From Novosphingobium naphthalenivorans NBRC 102051 (GTDB taxonomy: Bacteria; Pseudomonadota; Alphaproteobacteria; Sphingomonadales; Sphingomonadaceae): a DNA stretch of 40,560 bases. Location: the NCBI RefSeq assembly GCF_001590985.1, contig NZ_BCTX01000045.1:1-40560 (forward strand). Reading direction: 5' to 3'. Both the position numbers and the translations under genes were made by a program. Under the pieces are notes generated by a model that worked only from the letters and a program-made list of their open reading frames with translations, had not been told where the DNA came from and did not search any database. This document shows positions 1-8,439 of this stretch, one piece after another. Every line of letters starts with the position of its first letter. The first letter of the stretch is position 1.

Positions 1-91
1 GGCCTGAAGTAGGCGGGGCCTGAAGTAGGCGGGGCCTGAAGTAGGCGGGGCCTGAAGTAGGCGGGGCCTGAAGTAGGCGGGGCCTGAAGTA
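1..91. repeat. 16-bp tandem repeat, about 5.7 copies
   Basis: The unit GGCCTGAAGTAGGCGG occurs five times without a mismatch (1-80), followed by an 11-base partial copy. The array runs off the left edge, so the full copy number is unknown. It lies just beyond the stop codon of the minus-strand lipoprotein gene and shows no hairpin or protein-coding logic. Perfect identity between copies suggests recent slippage expansion, a VNTR-like locus. Confidence 0.95.
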
Positions 92-98
92 AGAGCGC

Positions 99-824
99 TT
101 ACTTCCCGCTGGTCACCAGATCGACTTCGGTAAGGCCGTTGTCGAGTTTGCGGGCATAGACGGCATAGGCCTTGCCGCCCTTGCGGCCGCCCAGCACGTG
201 ATCCTTGCCGTCCATCTTGTATTCAGCGCCGTACCCCGCCTTGCTGGCCTTGGTGTAGTAGAAGCTGATCACGTCGTCCGGCGAAACCGGCGTCGCGAAG
301 TTGACGACGCGCAGCACGCAGGCCTCGCTGTCGACGCCTGCCGCTTCCTGCACGGCGCCGCGCGGATAGACCGGGATCTCCGCCGGCAGCTTGGCGGCCC
401 AGGTGTTCGAATACTGGACCTTGGCCGCGCAATCGGTGTGCGCGGTCTTCGAAGCCTTGGCCACTTGCGCGGCGGTGGCGGCACTTTCCGCCAGCGAGGC
501 GGCCCCGCCCTGCGCCGGTTGCGGCGCGGGTTGCAGCTTGCCGCCCGCCAAGGCGGCCGCCTTCTGCTTCGCGTCGGCAATGGCCTCCGGCGAACGGTCT
601 TCCGGCGGCAGCGTGATCTGCCCGCTGTTGGCCGCCACGGCAGCGCCTTCCTGCCCGGCCATTTCCGGATCGACCATGATCCGGTCGCCCAGGGCGCCGC
701 TCATGGCCGGGTCGGTCTCGGTCCCGGCAGGCGCCTTGTCGTTCGAACCGCAGCCGGCCAGCATCAGCGTTCCGGCCAGACCGGCCATCGTCAGGCGTGT
801 CATGAAACGGGCAGAAGTGTTCAT
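99..824 (-). CDS. putative outer-membrane/periplasmic lipoprotein
   Basis: This 241-residue protein has a lipoprotein signal: a positively charged N-terminus, a hydrophobic stretch, then the lipobox LAGC with the lipidated cysteine at residue 25. An Ala/Pro/Gln-rich low-complexity linker (about residues 85-125) leads to a compact C-terminal domain with two cysteines (in TDCAAK and EACVLR) that could form a disulfide. I do not recognise the family. The ATG at 824 is preferred over longer in-frame starts because AAGGA sits 8 bases upstream and the signal peptide begins there. It is transcribed away from rarD. Confidence 0.8.
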   Translation of the reverse strand: MNTSARFMTRLTMAGLAGTLMLAGCGSNDKAPAGTETDPAMSGALGDRIMVDPEMAGQEGAAVAANSGQITLPPEDRSPEAIADAKQKAAALAGGKLQPAPQPAQGGAASLAESAATAAQVAKASKTAHTDCAAKVQYSNTWAAKLPAEIPVYPRGAVQEAAGVDSEACVLRVVNFATPVSPDDVISFYYTKASKAGYGAEYKMDGKDHVLGGRKGGKAYAVYARKLDNGLTEVDLVTSGK

Positions 825-1007
825 CGTCGCGTTCCTTTTTTCCCCGCGCGGCCTGCACGCGGTTCTGCCCCGAAAAGGATAAGGGGCCGTCAACTCCATT
901 CGATGAAACGCGAAATTCCGCCAGAGTGCCAGCCATAACCGTCCGGCGTCCCATTTCGGGAAGGCCCCCGGCGCAAAGATTGCGCCGCACGATGCGCCGC
1001 AAGATAC

Positions 1008-1038
1008 GAGGGCGCCTGCGTTGGACGCAGGCGCCCTC
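1008..1038. other. perfect 13-bp stem hairpin
   Basis: Arm 1008-1020 (GAGGGCGCCTGCG) pairs perfectly with 1026-1038 around the 5-base loop TTGGA. No U-tract follows on either strand, so a classical Rho-independent terminator is unlikely. It lies about 185 bases upstream of the lipoprotein start and about 290 bases upstream of rarD. It could be an mRNA leader structure, a pause site or a boundary between divergent units. Confidence 0.6.
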
Positions 1039-1160
1039 CCGCCCGGACACGCAGGGCTGCGGCCGGACGGTCCCCCCGCGCGTCGCCGTCCGCGCGAAGA
1101 AAGGGATCAGAATACTGGGGCGGCAGAGCGGACCGGTCAGGCGACTCGATCCGTGACGCA

Positions 1161-1190
1161 TGTTCATATTTATCGATGTTCACATGAACA
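1161..1190. promoter_or_regulatory. putative operator with TGTTCA half-sites
   Basis: TGTTCA (1177-1182) and TGAACA (1185-1190) form a perfect inverted repeat with a 2-bp spacer. A third TGTTCA half-site lies at 1161-1166, one and a half helical turns away. The arrangement is typical of a dimeric repressor or activator site. No regulator gene lies beside it, so the cognate protein is unknown. It sits between the divergent lipoprotein gene and rarD. Confidence 0.45.
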
Positions 1191-1329
1191 CTCTGCAACG
1201 AAGCCGTAAGCAATCGGATGGCCGCCGAAAAAGAGTGTGCGCCTGCGGTAAAGCGAGAGGCTTGCGGGATAGGGCCCGGCCTCGTAAGCGGAGAGGAAGG
1301 GCCTGCCCCCTGTTTCCCCGAGTATCGTG

Positions 1330-2238
1330 ATGACTTCTAGCAACCCCACCCGCCTGGGCGGTCTGGCTTCGGCCTTGAGCGCCTATCTGATCTGGACTCT
1401 GTTCCCGCTCTATTTCGCCTTGCTCCGCGCGGTCTCACCGTTCGAAGTGGTCGCATGGCGTATGCTGTGGACGCTGCCGTTCTGCCTGGTGATGGTGGCG
1501 GTGATGCGCCAGGGGCGCGAATTGCGCCAGGCCCTCGCCAATCCGCGCATCCTCGCCGCGCTGGCACTCAGCGGGGTGCTGATCGGGACCAACTGGCTGG
1601 TCTATGTCGTCGCGGTGATGCACGGGCACGTGCTGGCGACGAGCCTGGGCTACTACATCAATCCGCTGGTCAACATCTTCACCGGCGCCGTGATCCTGCG
1701 CGAGAAGCTTTCGCGCCTGCAGTGGTTCGCCGTCGGGCTCGCGGCCATCGGCGTCGCCATCCTTGCCCGCGATGCGCTGCCGACATTGTGGATCAGCATG
1801 ACGTTGGCGCTGTCGTTCGCCGGCTACGGGCTGACCCGCAAGCTGGCCCCGGTCAATGCCCTGCCGGGGCTCACGATCGAGACGCTGGTGCTGTTCGTCC
1901 CGGCGCTCGGCCTGCTGGCCTGGCAGGCCACGACCCCGCAGGGGCTGATGATGGGCACCGCGCCCGGCCTCAGCGCCCTGCTTGCCTGCGCCGGCGTGCT
2001 GACCGGCATTCCGCTGCTGCTGTTCGCCCTCGCGGCCCGGCAGCTCGACTTCTCGGTGCTGGGCTTCATCCAGTTCGTGACGCCGACCGGGCTGTTCCTG
2101 CAGAGCCTGTTCGTCTTCGGCGAGCCGTTCCGGCCCGTTCAGATGGTCTGCTTCCTGTTCATCTGGACCGCGATCGCCGTGTTCTGCTGGGATCTGCTGT
2201 CCAAGAGGAAACGGTCAGAGCGCTCCGGCGAAGCGTAG
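1330..2238 (+). CDS. rarD: RarD family EamA-type transporter
   Basis: The product is a polytopic inner-membrane protein of about 302 residues with roughly ten hydrophobic segments, made of two repeated EamA halves. The family-typical stretch NWLVYVVAVMHGHVLATSLG followed by YYINPL (around residues 94-119) marks it as RarD (chloramphenicol-sensitive-type) within the drug/metabolite transporter superfamily. Its substrate is unknown. An ATG at 1330 is immediately preceded by an in-frame GTG at 1327, and either could start translation; the Shine-Dalgarno is poor. The 3' end overlaps the convergent pyrC gene by 24 bp. Confidence 0.9.
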   Translation: MTSSNPTRLGGLASALSAYLIWTLFPLYFALLRAVSPFEVVAWRMLWTLPFCLVMVAVMRQGRELRQALANPRILAALALSGVLIGTNWLVYVVAVMHGHVLATSLGYYINPLVNIFTGAVILREKLSRLQWFAVGLAAIGVAILARDALPTLWISMTLALSFAGYGLTRKLAPVNALPGLTIETLVLFVPALGLLAWQATTPQGLMMGTAPGLSALLACAGVLTGIPLLLFALAARQLDFSVLGFIQFVTPTGLFLQSLFVFGEPFRPVQMVCFLFIWTAIAVFCWDLLSKRKRSERSGEA

Positions 2239-3540
2239 CGGTTCGCCCAGCGCCTGATTGGCAAGCTGGCCTTCCCACATGGCGCTGTGGCCGCGCACGA
2301 TCGTGCCGACCACGCGGCCCTGCAGCTCCATCCCGGTGAAGGGCGACCAGCCGCAGCGGCTTTCCACCCAGTCCTCGGTAATGGTGAAGCGGCCCTTGCG
2401 GTCGACGATGGTGAAATCGGCGTCATAACCCGCCGCGATGCGGCCCTTGCCGACCAGACCGAACACGCGCTGCACCCCGGCGGAGGTCATGTCGATCAGC
2501 CGTTCCAGCGTCATGTGGCCCTGTGCCACATGGTCCAGCATCAGCGGCAGCAGCGTCTGCACGCCGGGCATTCCCGACGGGCTGGCAGGATAGGTCTTCG
2601 CCTTCTCTTCCTTGGTATGCGGCGCATGGTCGGAGCCGATCACATCGGGCACGCCCTGACGCAGCCAGTGCCACAGCCCGGCGACATGCGCGGCCGAGCG
2701 GATCGGCGGGTTCATCTGCGCATAAGTGCCCAGGCGCGGATAGGCGTCCTCCGCCTCCAGAGTGAGGTGCTGCGGGGTCACTTCGCAAGTCGCGATGTCG
2801 CGATGCTGCGCGATCAGTTCGAGTTCGGCGGGCGTCGTGACGTGCAGGATGTGGATCGGACGCCGGGCTTCGCGCGCCAGCTTGAGGATCCGGCGAGTCG
2901 CCAGCATCGCGCTCTCGTCGTCGCGCCAGACCGGATGGCTGGAAGGATCGCCCTCGATCCGCTCGCCCTTGCGCGCATTCATCCGCGCCTCGTCCTCGGC
3001 ATGGATCGCCACGCGGCGGCGGCCATGCGCCAGCACGCGGGCCAGCTGCTCGTCCTCGGCCACCAGCAGATTGCCGGTCGACGCGCCCATGAAGATCTTC
3101 ACGCCCGCCGTGCCGGGGACCCGCTCCAGCTCGCCCAGCTCTCCGGCGTTCTCGGCCGTGGCGCCGACATAGAAGGCATGATCGCAGTACATGCGGTGAT
3201 GCGCGCGTTCGAGCTTGTCGTGCACGCGCATCATGGTGTCGGTGTTGGGGCTGGTGTTGGGCATTTCGAACACCGCCGTCACCCCGCCCATCACTGCCGC
3301 ACGGCTGCCGGTCTCAAGGTCTTCCTTGTGCTCCAGCCCCGGCTCACGGAAGTGGACCTGGCTGTCGATCACGCCCGGCAGCACGTCGAGCCCGGTGCAG
3401 TCGATCCGCCGCGCCGCATCCGGATAGCTGCCGATGCCCAGGATCTTCCCGCCGCGTACCGCCACATCGGCGATCTCCGACCCATTGGGCGTGTGGACCA
3501 TACCCCCTGCAAGGACGAGTTCGGGTGCATTGGCGGTCAT
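2215..3540 (-). CDS. pyrC: dihydroorotase, class I
   Basis: Dihydroorotase cyclises N-carbamoyl-aspartate to dihydroorotate in pyrimidine synthesis. The 441-residue protein has the amidohydrolase landmarks: DSQVHFREPG at 59-68 (metal-binding His and substrate Arg), KIFMG near 148, AIHAED near 180, HILHV at 230-234 and GSDHAPH at 302-308 with the catalytic Asp304. Length and motifs fit the long class I type rather than the E. coli short type. AGAGAGG lies 7 bases upstream of the ATG. pyrE, another pyrimidine gene, lies about 23 kb away. The gene stands alone and converges on rarD. Confidence 0.93.
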   Translation of the reverse strand: MTANAPELVLAGGMVHTPNGSEIADVAVRGGKILGIGSYPDAARRIDCTGLDVLPGVIDSQVHFREPGLEHKEDLETGSRAAVMGGVTAVFEMPNTSPNTDTMMRVHDKLERAHHRMYCDHAFYVGATAENAGELGELERVPGTAGVKIFMGASTGNLLVAEDEQLARVLAHGRRRVAIHAEDEARMNARKGERIEGDPSSHPVWRDDESAMLATRRILKLAREARRPIHILHVTTPAELELIAQHRDIATCEVTPQHLTLEAEDAYPRLGTYAQMNPPIRSAAHVAGLWHWLRQGVPDVIGSDHAPHTKEEKAKTYPASPSGMPGVQTLLPLMLDHVAQGHMTLERLIDMTSAGVQRVFGLVGKGRIAAGYDADFTIVDRKGRFTITEDWVESRCGWSPFTGMELQGRVVGTIVRGHSAMWEGQLANQALGEPLRFAGAL

Positions 3541-3563
3541 CGCGCGGCCTCTCTGCTGGCTAA

Positions 3564-3592
3564 GGTGACACTCTGGTTGACACCGGTGACAC
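3564..3592. promoter_or_regulatory. triple TGACAC direct repeat upstream of pyrC
   Basis: On the plus strand TGACAC occurs at 3566-3571, 3578-3583 and 3587-3592, extended to GGTGACAC in the first and third and GTTGACAC in the second. Three near-identical blocks in 29 bp, 24 bases upstream of the pyrC start codon, suggest a protein-binding site or part of the pyrC control region. No regulator is identified. Confidence 0.35.
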
Positions 3593-3722
3593 GGTCCTGA
3601 AGTGAACCGCCGGGCCCGGCTTCGCAGGCGGACCTAGGCGTCCGGAAGGGATCATGCAAGGATGCGGCGGCACGAGTCATGATTGCCCCTTCTGCCACAA
3701 AGAACTGTCTGTAGGACAGCGC

Positions 3723-4403
3723 TTAGCCGTTTCGCGCGCCCCGGCGCAGCACGGCCTGCACGAAGGCGTCCAGGTCATCGATCTCGACGTCGAGCACCTC
3801 GTTCCAATCGGCCAGCACGGCCACGATGTCATCGCGCGAATAGGCCGCCTGCATCGGCACCGGCAGGCGGGGCGGGCGATGCGGCCAGGGATGTCCGGTC
3901 AGGTTGTTGAACAGCCAGCCGAAGCCGCAGAGCAGCAGGACGTTCGCGGCAATCGGCAGCATATAGGCCCCGTCCCACGGAATCCTGCCGCTCGCCCCCA
4001 GCGCGCAGAGCAAGGCGCAGGCGCCGCCCGGCGGGTGCAGGCAGCGCGCCAGCGACATGACCGCGATCGCCACGCCGACCGCCAGACTCCCCGCAAGCCA
4101 GGGGTCACGCAGCACATGCCCGGCAGTGAGCCCGATCAGCGATGACAGCAGATTGCCACCGGTCACGGACCAGGGCTGTGCCAGCGGGCTCGCAGGCACG
4201 CAGAAGACCAGAACCGCCGAGGCCCCGAGCGGCGCGACAAGGAACGGCAGCGCCGCGGCCTTCCCGCCCACCAGCAGGATGGTCACGGCCCCGGCAACGG
4301 CAATCCCCATGCCCGCGCCCACCGCGCCGCGCAGCCAGCCCAGATGACCGGCAGCCCGCACGCGCCAGCCGGTCCAGGACGAAACTTCCAGCTCCCGCAG
4401 CAA
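3723..4403 (-). CDS. HPP family integral membrane protein
   Basis: The 226-residue protein has four or five hydrophobic helices and the name-giving motif HPPGGA (residues 123-128), with an APLGASAVLVF helix around 57-67. HPP proteins are small membrane proteins implicated in some organisms in nitrite transport; a role here is not established. The C-terminal 50 residues are soluble and acidic (DDIVAVLADWNEVLDVEIDD). Translation probably starts at TTG (4403), 5 bases after GAGGTG; an ATG just upstream is in a different frame. It lies upstream of pyrC on the same strand with a 182-bp gap. Confidence 0.85.
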   Translation of the reverse strand: MLRELEVSSWTGWRVRAAGHLGWLRGAVGAGMGIAVAGAVTILLVGGKAAALPFLVAPLGASAVLVFCVPASPLAQPWSVTGGNLLSSLIGLTAGHVLRDPWLAGSLAVGVAIAVMSLARCLHPPGGACALLCALGASGRIPWDGAYMLPIAANVLLLCGFGWLFNNLTGHPWPHRPPRLPVPMQAAYSRDDIVAVLADWNEVLDVEIDDLDAFVQAVLRRGARNG

Positions 4404-4507
4404 ACATGCACCTCATATGCCTCTTTCCGGATGCCCCTATGGCGCGTACCGGCGCGAGTTGCGAGACAATCGTTCCATAGCGGCGCAAAGGTCAGCTTTG
4501 CCGGTGC

Positions 4508-4918
4508 TCAGAACGCGATCTTGACCCCGACCATGACACGATTGCTCACGGTTCCGTCGGGCATCGCTGCCGAATCCAGATGCAGATCGAGAGAAACGCC
4601 TTCTCCGATATCCATCCGGGCCCGAGGCAACCCCTGCTCGCCGTCATAAGCGCCGGACAGCGGGCGCACGCGGTTCTTTTCCGGATCGGGCGCGCAAACC
4701 ACGATTTCGTTGCCGGCGGCAGGCTGGCAGCGTGGTTTGACGACCGACAGTCCGTTCCCGCGCGACCCGAGATCGCTGAGGTCGAAACTGCCATCCTGCA
4801 ACTGCTGAGCGGCCACGGGCGGATCGGGTGGAACGTCGGGAAGCGGCATGACGGCCCTCTCGATTGTCGGCCCGTTCTTGGACCATGCAATCAGGGCAAT
4901 TTCATGACCCGGCGGCAC
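4508..4918 (-). CDS. uncharacterised small protein with CxxxxxxEIVVC motif
   Basis: This is a 136-residue protein of unknown function. It contains CQPAAGNEIVVCAPDPEKNR (about residues 64-83), a pattern of two cysteines flanking EIVV followed by a charged stretch. I associate this with small envelope or hypothetical proteins of sphingomonads. No signal peptide or membrane helix is visible at the predicted N-terminus. The GTG start (4918) is supported by AGGA 7 bases upstream. It begins 18 bases after the chemoreceptor stop codon, so the two are probably co-transcribed. Confidence 0.65.
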   Translation of the reverse strand: MPPGHEIALIAWSKNGPTIERAVMPLPDVPPDPPVAAQQLQDGSFDLSDLGSRGNGLSVVKPRCQPAAGNEIVVCAPDPEKNRVRPLSGAYDGEQGLPRARMDIGEGVSLDLHLDSAAMPDGTVSNRVMVGVKIAF

Positions 4919-4936
4919 CGGCCGGTCCTCGCCTGC

Positions 4937-6775
4937 TCAGAATTCGTCCCAGCCTCCGGAACCGGTGGTCTTGAGCGCGAGGTTGCCCGAAATCACCGGC
5001 GCCGGAGCCCGCGCCGGCAGGGATTTCGCGCGGCTGGCCGGCATGGACACCAAGCTTGAAGCCCCGGAATCCCGTGTCCTGAAGCGATTGCACATCCCGG
5101 CCAGCTCGCCGGACTGATGAGACAGGCTGCGCGCGGCGGCCGTCGATTCCTCGACCATGGCGGCGTTCTGCTGCGTCATCTTGTCCAGTTCATCGATCAG
5201 CCCATGGATCTTCTCGATGGCGGCCCGCTGCACCTCGGCGGCTCCGGCAATCGTGGCGATCCGCTCGTTGGCTCCCGAAACCCGGTCGATAATGGCACGC
5301 AAGCGGTCGCCGGTCTGCCCCACCAGGCCGACACCATGCTCGACATGGGCGGCGCTGGTCGAAATCAGGCGCTTAATATCGTTCGCGGCGTCGGACGAAC
5401 GCTGGGCCAGAGCTCGCACTTCGGTCGCCACCACGGCAAACCCCTTGCCCGCTTCTCCGGCGCGGGCCGCTTCCACACCGGCGTTAAGTGCCAGCAGGTT
5501 GGTCTGGAAGGAAATCCCCTCGATCACGGAGATGATCTGGGTGATCTGGCTGGCGCTGGCCTCGATCGCCGCCATGGCTTCGATCGCTTCACCGACCACT
5601 TGCCGGCTCTCCTCCGCAACTCCATGCGCATCCGAAATCGTGCCGCGCACCTCGATCGTCCCATCAGTGGTGTCGCGTACGTTTCGTACCAGCTGTTCCA
5701 GCCCGGCAGCAATGTCCTCGACAAAATTGGCCTGGCGTTCGTTGCGGATCGCAAGATCATCCGACGCCGCACGAATTTCTCCGCTGCCGTTGGAAACACC
5801 TTCTGCCGCGCCGGCTACCGTCCCGATGAGATCGGCCAGAAGGTTCAGAGACCGGTTGTAGGTCCCTCGCAGCGCCTCGTATTCCGAAGCGAAAGGCTCG
5901 TCGATCCGCTGGGAAAGGTCGCCTCGTGCGAGGTCTTCCAGCGAGGCGGAAAGACGTTTGACCACCTGATGCTGCAACCGCTGCGCCTCGCGCTGATCGA
6001 GCGATACCTTACGGAACACTTCGATGGCGCGAGTCATCGCCCCGATCTCGTCATTGCGATGATCGCTGCAGCGGCCAGCCTCAAGATCGCCCTGCGCCAT
6101 CGCCGTCATGACGTCAGCCGTTTCCGCCAGGGGAACGAGGGCGCGGGTCATGAGATAGCGCACGCCGAACACGACCAGCACAATCAGCGCAACCGCCACG
6201 GCGCCGAGCAGAAGGTTGGTAACCCACACGACTTCCATGGCGTGGTCCGCTACCGATTGCCGGGCCTTGGCTGTTGCTGCCACCAGTCCGTCCACGGCCT
6301 TGCGGTGGCCGGCGTAGAGCTTTTCCAGCCGCCCATAACTGGCCCGAAGGGCCGCCTGATCGCCAGCCTCGGCGGCGGGAATCAGGCTTTCGTCCAGTTC
6401 GCGCCAGAACAGGTCAGCCCGTGCGCCCACTTGTTCCTTCAACTGGGACTTCAAGTCATCCTGCAATTCGGATGAAGCCCAATATGCAAGCCGGTCCCGG
6501 TATTCGCCTTCCAGCACGACCAGACGCGCCTTGCGTTCTGCCACCGTTTGCGGATGTTCGGTCAGCAACGTCGCTTCGAGGAAAGGCTCGATCACGTAAA
6601 CTGGAGGCGGCAGGATGTCGGCCGTCAGATCGCTCATCCTCTGCTCCGATTTGTGGAGAGGGCCGCCCACACTGATCATCCACAAGCCCGCCGTCGCGAT
6701 CACGATCGCAACAACGAGCGATACTACCGCGACAATACCACCGAGGCGGCCTTTGGCCTTCAACTCCATGCCCAT
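4937..6775 (-). CDS. methyl-accepting chemotaxis protein
   Basis: The 612-residue transmembrane chemoreceptor has TM1 at about 13-36, a helical periplasmic sensor region (about 37-180), TM2 at 182-207, a HAMP domain, a second HAMP-like segment (about 275-320) and a coiled-coil signalling domain. The kinase-contacting hairpin carries QTNLLALNAGVEAARAGEAG near 424-443. The extreme C-terminus GWDEF resembles the xWxxF pentapeptide used to tether CheR/CheB. The ATG at 6775 is preferred over an upstream TTG at 6796 because GGAG lies nearby. No other che gene is in the window, so this is an orphan receptor here. Its ligand is unknown. Confidence 0.93.
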   Translation of the reverse strand: MGMELKAKGRLGGIVAVVSLVVAIVIATAGLWMISVGGPLHKSEQRMSDLTADILPPPVYVIEPFLEATLLTEHPQTVAERKARLVVLEGEYRDRLAYWASSELQDDLKSQLKEQVGARADLFWRELDESLIPAAEAGDQAALRASYGRLEKLYAGHRKAVDGLVAATAKARQSVADHAMEVVWVTNLLLGAVAVALIVLVVFGVRYLMTRALVPLAETADVMTAMAQGDLEAGRCSDHRNDEIGAMTRAIEVFRKVSLDQREAQRLQHQVVKRLSASLEDLARGDLSQRIDEPFASEYEALRGTYNRSLNLLADLIGTVAGAAEGVSNGSGEIRAASDDLAIRNERQANFVEDIAAGLEQLVRNVRDTTDGTIEVRGTISDAHGVAEESRQVVGEAIEAMAAIEASASQITQIISVIEGISFQTNLLALNAGVEAARAGEAGKGFAVVATEVRALAQRSSDAANDIKRLISTSAAHVEHGVGLVGQTGDRLRAIIDRVSGANERIATIAGAAEVQRAAIEKIHGLIDELDKMTQQNAAMVEESTAAARSLSHQSGELAGMCNRFRTRDSGASSLVSMPASRAKSLPARAPAPVISGNLALKTTGSGGWDEF

Positions 6776-6928
6776 CGACTCCGAGAATCCGTTCAAGATA
6801 CGGCCAGTCGGGGGGCACTGGCATTACGGCCACCTAGTTCGGGCCGCTTGAGAGACCCTAGCCAAACAGGAAAAACAATCGATTGCACAAAAATACGCGT
6901 AATCGCGTAAGGCTGCCTCCATGCCTCC

Positions 6929-6964
6929 AAAAAAGCCAGCCTGCCCTCGAAAGGACAGGCTGGC
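6929..6964 (-). terminator. Rho-independent terminator downstream of nitroreductase
   Basis: GCCAGCCTG (6935-6943) pairs with CAGGCTGGC (6956-6964), with two more G-C pairs inside the loop. On the minus strand the hairpin is followed by six T residues (complement of A6 at 6929-6934). It lies about 70 bases beyond the nitroreductase stop codon and would end the pirin-nitroreductase transcript. Confidence 0.85.
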
Positions 6965-7033
6965 TGGACAGACATTCGCGTCAACTGGGGGCTATGCGAA
7001 TGTCTAACAGGGCATACGCCGGTAAGCTGCGGC

Positions 7034-7615
7034 TCAGGCGAACTTGCCGGCCTTGGCGATTTCGGACACCGGCTTGCGGTCGGCAGGAGCTTCGCGCTCC
7101 TGCAGGAACTCCGGCAGCGATTCCTTCGCGCCGATCTTGCCGATCACGAAAGCGGCTTCGAGGCGATGGTCGTCGGGAATGCCGAGTGCCTTTTCCGCTT
7201 CGCCGAACTTGATGCCGGTCATGCCGTGCGTGTGATAGCCCATGGCCTGGGCCTGGATCGCCGCCAGCGCCCATGCCGCGCCGGCATCGAAGCTGTGGCT
7301 GTGGTTCGGGTTCGTCGTTCCGTCCGGTCCGGTCGAATTGTTCGCCGAAACGACATAGACCAGCGCAGAGGCATGCTGCGCCCAGCCCTGGTTGAAATCG
7401 ATGAGCTGCGACAGCAACAGATCCCAGTTGGCATCGCCCTTTTTCGCATAGAGGAACGTCCAGGGCTGGACGTTGTAGGCCGAAGGCGCCCAGCCGGCGG
7501 CTTCGAAGATTACATCAAGGTCTTCCTGCGGGATATCGGCCGCCGCGAAGGCGCGCGGGCTCCAGCGCTCGACAATGAGCTTTTCGATCTTGGGGTTGGC
7601 GGTACGTCCGGTCAT
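7034..7615 (-). CDS. nitroreductase family protein (FMN)
   Basis: The 193-residue protein is a short nitroreductase-fold flavoenzyme, expected to reduce nitro compounds or quinone-like substrates with NAD(P)H using FMN. Family features are the N-terminal RWSPRAF, the PSAYNVQPWTF segment that contacts flavin in relatives, and a GAAWALAAIQAQAMGYHTHG helix-loop in the second half. ATG at 7615 is chosen over a GTG at 7633 because AAAGGA lies 8-9 bases upstream of it. It follows the pirin gene by 39 bp, and the pair is divergent from a LysR gene, suggesting a small redox-stress response unit. Confidence 0.9.
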   Translation of the reverse strand: MTGRTANPKIEKLIVERWSPRAFAAADIPQEDLDVIFEAAGWAPSAYNVQPWTFLYAKKGDANWDLLLSQLIDFNQGWAQHASALVYVVSANNSTGPDGTTNPNHSHSFDAGAAWALAAIQAQAMGYHTHGMTGIKFGEAEKALGIPDDHRLEAAFVIGKIGAKESLPEFLQEREAPADRKPVSEIAKAGKFA

Positions 7616-7654
7616 TGGGGGCAATCCTTTCACTTGGAAGAAAAGAGGGCGGGA

Positions 7655-8353
7655 TCAGGCTACGTCGACGAGGACAAGTTCGGCGTCCTCAAGCGCAGTT
7701 ACGGTAATGGTTTCAAGGCCGGTGATGGCAAGACCGTCGCGGGCCCTGGCCTCGACTTCACCGACCTGCACCCGGCCGGTGGCCGGGACGAGATAGGCAT
7801 GGCGAGCGGGATCCGTCGCATAAGTCACGGTATCGCCCGCCTTGACAGTGGCGCCCAGCACGCGCGCATCGGCATTGATCGGCAGCGCATCGCCGTCGCC
7901 CTCGTGGCCGCTGGCGAGCGTAACGAAACGACCGGCACGGTCACCCTTGGGAAACGGACGCGCGCCCCAGCCCGGCTTCTCGCCGCGCCGGTCAGGCATG
8001 ATCCAGATCTGGAACAGCGTCGTGGTCTCATCCTCAAGGTTGTACTCGGAATGGCGGATGCCGGTTCCCGCACTCATCACCTGCACGTCGCCCGCTTCGG
8101 TACGGCCGGTATTGCCCAGGCTGTCCTGATGGGTGATCGCACCCTTGCGGACATATGTGACGATTTCCATGTCGCGGTGCGGATGCGGGGGAAAGCCCGT
8201 CTTCGGCGCGATCGTATCGTCGTTCCACACCCGCAGGCGCCCCCAGTTGGTGCGCGCTGGATCGTGGTAGTCGGCAAAGGAAAAGTGATGATGCGCGTCG
8301 AGCCAACCGTGATTGGCCGCGCCCAGACTGTCGAAGGGACGGAGTTCGATCAT
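7655..8353 (-). CDS. pirin family protein (YhhW-type, quercetinase-like)
   Basis: The 232-residue bicupin is of the YhhW class. The N-terminal cupin keeps the metal-binding set of pirins: His57 and His59 in FPPHPHRDME, and His101 and Glu103 in GIRHSEYN. Members with these residues can bind Fe or other metals, and some show quercetin 2,3-dioxygenase activity; the substrate here is unknown. AAGGAG sits 6 bases before the ATG. It is the first gene of the pirin-nitroreductase pair and is transcribed divergently from the LysR gene, its likely regulator. Confidence 0.92.
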   Translation of the reverse strand: MIELRPFDSLGAANHGWLDAHHHFSFADYHDPARTNWGRLRVWNDDTIAPKTGFPPHPHRDMEIVTYVRKGAITHQDSLGNTGRTEAGDVQVMSAGTGIRHSEYNLEDETTTLFQIWIMPDRRGEKPGWGARPFPKGDRAGRFVTLASGHEGDGDALPINADARVLGATVKAGDTVTYATDPARHAYLVPATGRVQVGEVEARARDGLAITGLETITVTALEDAELVLVDVA

Positions 8354-8439
8354 GGAGCACTCCTTCGATAAATGTTGAACCAGTGAGCCATGCGGCTCGA
8401 TGCGCTCCAGATAGGCCTTGGCATTCGATCGGGAAATTG

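Larger units (their letters stand above)
825..1329. other. 505-bp divergent intergenic region without a convincing gene
   Basis: This gap separates the starts of the lipoprotein gene (minus) and rarD (plus). Short ORFs exist in several frames but have Arg/Pro-rich composition, no good ribosome-binding sites and no recognisable domains. The gap contains a perfect 13-bp stem hairpin (1008-1038) and a TGTTCA-type inverted repeat (1177-1190), each listed separately. Divergent promoters are expected here, but I found no clear -35/-10 pair. Confidence 0.7.

Noticed and set aside
1..91. CRISPR array
   Set aside because: Units are contiguous with no spacers between them, so it is a simple tandem repeat.
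1162..1181. SOS box of the alphaproteobacterial LexA type (GTTC-N7-GTTC)
   Set aside because: The two GTTC elements at 1162 and 1178 are 12 bases apart rather than 7, so the LexA spacing is not met.
926..1213. Small ORFs in the gap before rarD
   Set aside because: Low-complexity Arg/Pro-rich products, no ribosome-binding sites, overlapping one another on both strands.
4485..4501. Terminator between HPP gene and the small EIVVC gene
   Set aside because: GCAAAG/CTTTGC gives only a 6-bp stem without a U-tract, too weak to call.
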